Source: Methylomusa anaerophila (lineage in GTDB: Bacteria > Bacillota > Negativicutes > Sporomusales > Sporomusaceae). Taken from it: a stretch of DNA of 64,000 nt. Location: positions 1,546,001 through 1,610,000 of the forward strand of contig NZ_AP018449.1 in the NCBI RefSeq assembly GCF_003966895.1. Reading direction: 5' to 3'. Under the pieces are notes generated by a model. It saw only the letters and a list, made by a program, of their open reading frames with translations, made no database searches and was not told where the DNA came from. Position numbers and translations under genes: made by a program. Positions within the stretch are counted from its first letter, which is position 1, and the number at the start of each line of letters is the position of its first letter. Positions 60,649-64,000 of this stretch are shown in pieces.

Positions 60649-62121
60649 ATGACAATCAATATTCAAAGCGAAGAGGCCCAAACCCGTGAAAACAGGCTGG
60701 GCGCCATCACGGGGTATAAAGGCACAATCAAAAGCCTGGTGGAACAGGTCGGCTGCGGCAGCCTGAAAAACAAGGAGAGATGCTTCAGCCAGACCAGCAA
60801 TTGCAGTTCGGGCTGCGCCCAGGGTCAGCTGGCCTCAATTAAAGACGCGGCCGTCGTGAATCACGGCCCTTTGGGCTGCTCGGCGGAGATTATCGGCACC
60901 AATGTCCAAACCCAGATGTTCCACACGGTTAATAATATAAAGCTAACGACGGTCAGAGTTTTGAGTACCAATATGGGCGAAAACACGACCGTTTTCGGCG
61001 GGGCTGAAGATCTGAAGGAGGGGGTGCGGGAAGCCTTCCGGCGATTCAGCCCGAAAGCCATCTTTGTGACCAGCTCCTGTGCCTCCGGGATTATCGGCGA
61101 CGACCTCAAAAGCATCCTGGCCGAGGTGGAAAAAGAACTGGAAATTCCCGTCGTGCCGGTTTTTTGCGAAGGTTTTCGTTCCAAAGTCTGGGCTTCGGGA
61201 TTTGACGCCGCCTACCATGCCGTTCTCACCCGGATTGTGAAGCCGCCGGTCCAGAAACGTCCCGAACTCATTAATGTCATCACCTTCAGAAGCAATCTGG
61301 GCCGCTTTGCGGAAATTGAGAAGATTCTCGCCCGTTTTGGACTTGTACCCCAGTTCGTGCTGCCGGACAGAACGATTGAAGAATTATCAAGAATATCCGA
61401 GGCGGCGGCGACTCTCAGTGTGTGCGGAACCTTGGGGGGATATTTGGGCAACGGTCTGGAACAGCATTACGGCGTGCCTTTTGTCAAGGCTTTGCAGCCC
61501 CACGGCATAGCCGGCATCGAAAACTGGCTGCGGGAGCTGGGGAAGGTTGTCGGGAAGGAAAAAGAAGTGGCAGCTTATCTCGCCGAGGAAAAGGAGCGCA
61601 CCCGGCCGGAGCTGGAAGAAATCAGAAAAAAACTCCGCGGGAAAAAAGCCGTGATCGGCATGGGACCCAGTTTCTCCCACAGCTACGCCCGAGTGCTGCA
61701 AGAGCTGGGGGTAGAAGTGATTTGGGCGGCGGCCTGGCATTTTGACCAGTGCTACGATCATGGAACCATACCTGAGGCTGCGCTGGAACTGGCTTCCCGG
61801 GAAAACGACGTGCCGGTCAGCGTTGCCGACCAGCAGAACTTTGAAATGTTGAATCTTTTGACCAAGCTGAAACCGGACTTTTATCTTTCCCGGCATCCCG
61901 GGCTTTGCGTCTGGTCAATGAAATTAGGAATTCCTTCCCTGATGATTGCGGACGTCTTCACCGCCCTGGGGTATGAAGGGACGGTGGAATTCGGCTACCG
62001 GATCCTGGATACCCTGGCCAACAACAGCTTAGCGCGCAACCTTTCCCAAAGAATCGACTTGCCCTACAGTGACTGGTGGTTCAGCCAGGACTCCTTCAAA
62101 TTCCTGGAAGACGTTGTCTAG
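60649..62121 (+). CDS. Nitrogenase component 1-like protein, NifD-like subunit
   Basis: The 490-residue protein starts at ATG 60649 after GGGGGG. P-cluster-type cysteines are C52 (SNCSSGCAQG), C77 (NHGPLGC) and C144 (TSSCASGIIGDD). C259 (LSVCGTLGGYLG, followed by EQHYGVPF) aligns with the FeMo-cofactor ligand Cys275 of NifD. In CEGFRSKVWASGFD the NifD residues Gln191 and His195 are replaced by W181 and F185. The region equivalent to His442 (GIPSLMIADVFTALGYEG) has no His. A cluster-binding reductase that does not reduce N2 is therefore likely. No NifH-like ATPase is in the window. The extra C56 near C52 is unusual. Confidence 0.88.
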   Translation: MTINIQSEEAQTRENRLGAITGYKGTIKSLVEQVGCGSLKNKERCFSQTSNCSSGCAQGQLASIKDAAVVNHGPLGCSAEIIGTNVQTQMFHTVNNIKLTTVRVLSTNMGENTTVFGGAEDLKEGVREAFRRFSPKAIFVTSSCASGIIGDDLKSILAEVEKELEIPVVPVFCEGFRSKVWASGFDAAYHAVLTRIVKPPVQKRPELINVITFRSNLGRFAEIEKILARFGLVPQFVLPDRTIEELSRISEAAATLSVCGTLGGYLGNGLEQHYGVPFVKALQPHGIAGIENWLRELGKVVGKEKEVAAYLAEEKERTRPELEEIRKKLRGKKAVIGMGPSFSHSYARVLQELGVEVIWAAAWHFDQCYDHGTIPEAALELASRENDVPVSVADQQNFEMLNLLTKLKPDFYLSRHPGLCVWSMKLGIPSLMIADVFTALGYEGTVEFGYRILDTLANNSLARNLSQRIDLPYSDWWFSQDSFKFLEDVV

Positions 62122-62221
62122 GGAGCATGAGGCGGCGGGTTAAATAACCATAAGCGTCCCGGTGGGATGATTGCACCGGAGCAGCGCAGGCAAATTACGG
62201 CAGTCTCCGGCTGCGTCCGGG

Positions 62222-62269
62222 AAAAATGGCAGGAAGCCTGTGATTTTCAAAGGCTTTCCTGCCATTTTT
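62222..62269. terminator. Bidirectional terminator between nitrogenase-like operon and PFOR
   Basis: AAAAATGGCAGGAA pairs with TTTCCTGCCATTTTT (a small internal GCCT/AGGC extension) and is followed by T on the plus strand and A-rich sequence on the other side. It lies about 100 bp after the NifD-like stop. Confidence 0.85.
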
Positions 62270-62292
62270 AAATTTATCCAATTTCGAAGACG

Positions 62293-62381
62293 CCCACTTC
62301 TATAAGTGGGTGTTACCACTTCCAAACTTCGGTGGGGGTAGAGTCCCCCACCGAAGCCCCGAAGTTTAGCAGAAGCTAAAC
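62293..62381. mobile_element. Three-hairpin cluster, possible IS200/IS605-type end or non-autonomous remnant
   Basis: Three perfect hairpins stand in series: CGCCCACTT/AAGTGGGTG (62293-62310), CTTCGGTGGGGG/CCCCCACCGAAG (62327-62356) and GTTTAGC/GCTAAAC with an AGAA loop (62364-62381), followed by GAGTTCAC. AAACTTCGG also pairs with CCGAAGTTT, giving an alternative fold. Series of G/C-rich palindromes ending in TTCAC resemble the right ends of IS200/IS605-family elements that carry TnpB guide RNAs. No transposase or TnpB is present, so this would be a solo end or miniature element. Confidence 0.4.
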
Positions 62382-62426
62382 GAGTTCACTTATTCTGGTA
62401 TTTGGCGAAAGGCTGCCGTTCGACTA

Positions 62427-64000
62427 TTATATGCCCAATTCTTTCTCCGATGTTTGCGCCAGCCGCTTGTAGCCGGCCAATCTTTCCGCCGCGTCCTTAG
62501 CCGTTTTGGCAAACAACTCCTCCGCTTGCTCCGGGAACAGTTTTTGCAGCGAGGAATAACGCACTTCCCCCAGCAGGAACTCCTTGAAATCAGCGGTAGG
62601 CTCCTTGGAATCCAGCGTAAACGGATTTTTGCCCAGCTCTTTCAGCGCCGGATTGTAGCGGTACATGGCCCAGTAGCCGGCTTCCACGGCCCGCTTGCCC
62701 TCCAGCTGGCTGTTGCCCATGCCCAGTTTCAGGCCATGGTTGATGCACGGCGAGTAAGCGATGATCAGGGACGGTCCGGGATAAGCCTCGGCTTCGGCGA
62801 TCGCCTTCAACGTCTGGTTTTTGTCGGCTCCCATGCAAATTTGCGCCACATAGACATAGCCGTAGCTCATCGCCATCATGCCCAGGTCTTTTTTCTTCGT
62901 CCGCTTGCCGCTGGCCGCGAACTGGGCAATGGCCGCCGCCGGCGTGGCTTTCGAGGACTGACCGCCGGTGTTGGAATATACTTCGGTGTCAAAGACCAGC
63001 ACATTCACATCCTCGCCGGTGGCCAAAACATGATCGAGACCCCCGTAGCCGATATCATAGGCCCAGCCGTCGCCGCCGAAGATCCACTGGGAACGTTTGA
63101 CAAAGAAATCCTGATAGCCAGAAATTTCATCCAGCAGGGCATTCGTGCCCCGGACCGCCGTGAGGGCGGTGCTCAGCTTATCCGCCCGCTCCCGGGAACC
63201 GGCGCCCCTATCCTTTTTGTCCAGCCACTCGGCTAAAGCCGTTTTCACTTCCCCGTCAGCCAGAGGCAGCGCCGCGGCAACCCTGGCTGCCAGCCGCTCC
63301 CGCACCTGCTGCACGCCCAGGTGCATGCCCAGGCCGAATTCGGCGTTATCTTCAAACAGGGAATTGGCCCAGGCCGGACCGTAACCGCGCTTGTCGGTGC
63401 AGTACGGCATGGCCGGCGCGGAAGCGCCCCAGATGGACGAACAGCCGGTGGCATTGGCAATCATCATCCGGTCGCCGAACAGCTGGGTCACCAGTTTGGC
63501 GTAAGCGGTCTCCAGACAGCCGGCGCAGGCCCCGGAGAACTCCAGGTACGGCGTTTCGAACTGGCTGCCCCGGACCGTTTCCTTTTTCACCGGATTCGCC
63601 TTGGGCGCAAGGTTCATGGCATAATCCCACAGCTGCGCCTGGGCCAGCTGGCTGCCCATGGGCTGCATGACAATCGCCTTTTCCTTGGCCGGGCATACCT
63701 GGACGCAATTGCCGCAGCCGGTGCAGTCATAAGGCGATACCGCCAGCCGGTAGTGCAGGCCGTCAGCACCGGCAACCGGCTTGGTTACGAACCCGGCGGG
63801 GGCGTTCTTTACCTCGGCTTCGCTCACCAGCACCGGCCGGATGCAGGCGTGGGGACAAACGAAGGCGCATTGGTTGCACTGGATGCAATTGTCCACCTGC
63901 CATTCCGGCACCTCAACGGCGATGCCGCGTTTCTCATAAGCGGCCGTCCCCGGCGGGAAGGTGCCGTCAGTCAGGCCCATATCCTTGAGCACGCTCAGGG
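62427..64000 (-). CDS. nifJ: Pyruvate:ferredoxin (flavodoxin) oxidoreductase, C-terminal part (5' end beyond window)
   Basis: The frame is open to the right edge, so only about 524 of the usual 1170 or so residues are visible. Order: end of domain IV, a 2[4Fe-4S] ferredoxin domain (NCIQCNQCAFVCPHAC and DCTGCGNCVQVCPAKEKA), then the thiamine-diphosphate domain with ACAGCLETAYAKL (proximal cluster Cys), NATGCSSIWG, GGDGWAYDIGYGGLDHVL and FDTEVYSNTGGQSSKATP. It is the homodimeric single-chain PFOR, which oxidises pyruvate to acetyl-CoA and CO2 and reduces ferredoxin or flavodoxin. It converges on the nitrogenase-like operon and could supply it with electrons, as NifJ does for nitrogenase in enterobacteria; that link is inference. 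Confidence 0.95.
   Translation of the reverse strand, partial: LSVLKDMGLTDGTFPPGTAAYEKRGIAVEVPEWQVDNCIQCNQCAFVCPHACIRPVLVSEAEVKNAPAGFVTKPVAGADGLHYRLAVSPYDCTGCGNCVQVCPAKEKAIVMQPMGSQLAQAQLWDYAMNLAPKANPVKKETVRGSQFETPYLEFSGACAGCLETAYAKLVTQLFGDRMMIANATGCSSIWGASAPAMPYCTDKRGYGPAWANSLFEDNAEFGLGMHLGVQQVRERLAARVAAALPLADGEVKTALAEWLDKKDRGAGSRERADKLSTALTAVRGTNALLDEISGYQDFFVKRSQWIFGGDGWAYDIGYGGLDHVLATGEDVNVLVFDTEVYSNTGGQSSKATPAAAIAQFAASGKRTKKKDLGMMAMSYGYVYVAQICMGADKNQTLKAIAEAEAYPGPSLIIAYSPCINHGLKLGMGNSQLEGKRAVEAGYWAMYRYNPALKELGKNPFTLDSKEPTADFKEFLLGEVRYSSLQKLFPEQAEELFAKTAKDAAERLAGYKRLAQTSEKELGI

Noticed and set aside
59297..62121. True dinitrogenase NifDK
   Set aside because: Catalytic-pocket residues equivalent to NifD Gln191, His195 and His442 are replaced, and no nifH, nifB, nifEN or nifV lies nearby in the window.
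62454..63236. 260-codon plus-strand frame inside the PFOR gene
   Set aside because: It is antisense to conserved PFOR sequence and has biased composition typical of a GC-rich shadow frame.

Overview
The window looks like a chromosomal segment of a strictly anaerobic, motile, low-to-mid GC Firmicute, most likely a Negativicute such as a Sporomusa/Pelosinus relative. The reasons are strong AGGAGG ribosome binding sites, many TTG/GTG starts, consensus TTGACA/TATAAT promoters, and many oxygen-sensitive Fe-S enzymes (hybrid cluster protein, AsrABC sulfite reductase, pyruvate:ferredoxin oxidoreductase, an Fe-S aldo/keto reductase, nitrogenase-like proteins). The lineage is inference. I saw no rRNA, tRNA or CRISPR array. 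REGION 1 (1-13.7 kb, + strand) is a surface polysaccharide locus: Wzz-type chain-length protein (cut by the left edge), CpsD-like ATPase, PglF-like dehydratase, Wzx flippase, three glycosyltransferases, Wzy polymerase, PglC-like phosphoglycosyltransferase, PglD-like acetyltransferase, YdcF protein, PglE-like aminotransferase and a membrane HD-GYP-like protein. The PglF/E/D/C set predicts that the polymer starts on UDP-N,N'-diacetylbacillosamine. REGION 2 (13.8-22 kb) is accessory and housekeeping: a HigB toxin broken by an in-frame TGA beside an intact HigA antitoxin fused to an ImmA-type protease, an unrecognised membrane protein, a Nudix hydrolase, a DUF815 ATPase, a PAS protein and an M19 dipeptidase. 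REGION 3 (21-28.7 kb) is nitrosative stress and sulfite metabolism: a Crp/Fnr regulator and hcp share one palindromic operator (GTAGCCATGGCTAC), with asrABC following. REGION 4 (28.8-43 kb) is regulators, transporters and chemotaxis: AraC/MFS, two methyl-accepting chemotaxis proteins (one behind a c-di-GMP-I riboswitch with a terminator), a TetR gene and an aldo/keto reductase separated by a 50-bp perfect palindrome, a MarR/GH13/MFS cluster with twin operators, and an alpha/beta hydrolase beside a fragment of a related gene. REGION 5 (43-47 kb, - strand) is a glycine-betaine-type ABC transporter under a BusR-like GntR/RCK_C regulator, whose probable operator overlaps a consensus promoter. REGION 6 (47-62 kb, + strand) is the most unusual part. 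Two MFS transporters are followed by an operon of two ABC permeases, four tandem paralogous membrane-anchored binding proteins, two more permeases (one with a His-rich tail) and two nitrogenase-component-1-like proteins. The nitrogenase-like pair keeps all six P-cluster-type cysteines and the cofactor-binding cysteine. It lacks the equivalents of NifD Gln191, His195 and His442, so it is probably a reductase for an imported organic substrate and not a dinitrogenase. No ABC ATPase or NifH-like reductase gene is present in the window. Three copies of one small leader RNA/attenuator (GACTAG...CTAGAGGC overlapping a terminator stem), each behind its own promoter, precede the first MFS gene and, in tandem, the ABC/nitrogenase-like operon. 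The right edge holds the C-terminal two-fifths or so of a converging pyruvate:ferredoxin oxidoreductase gene.
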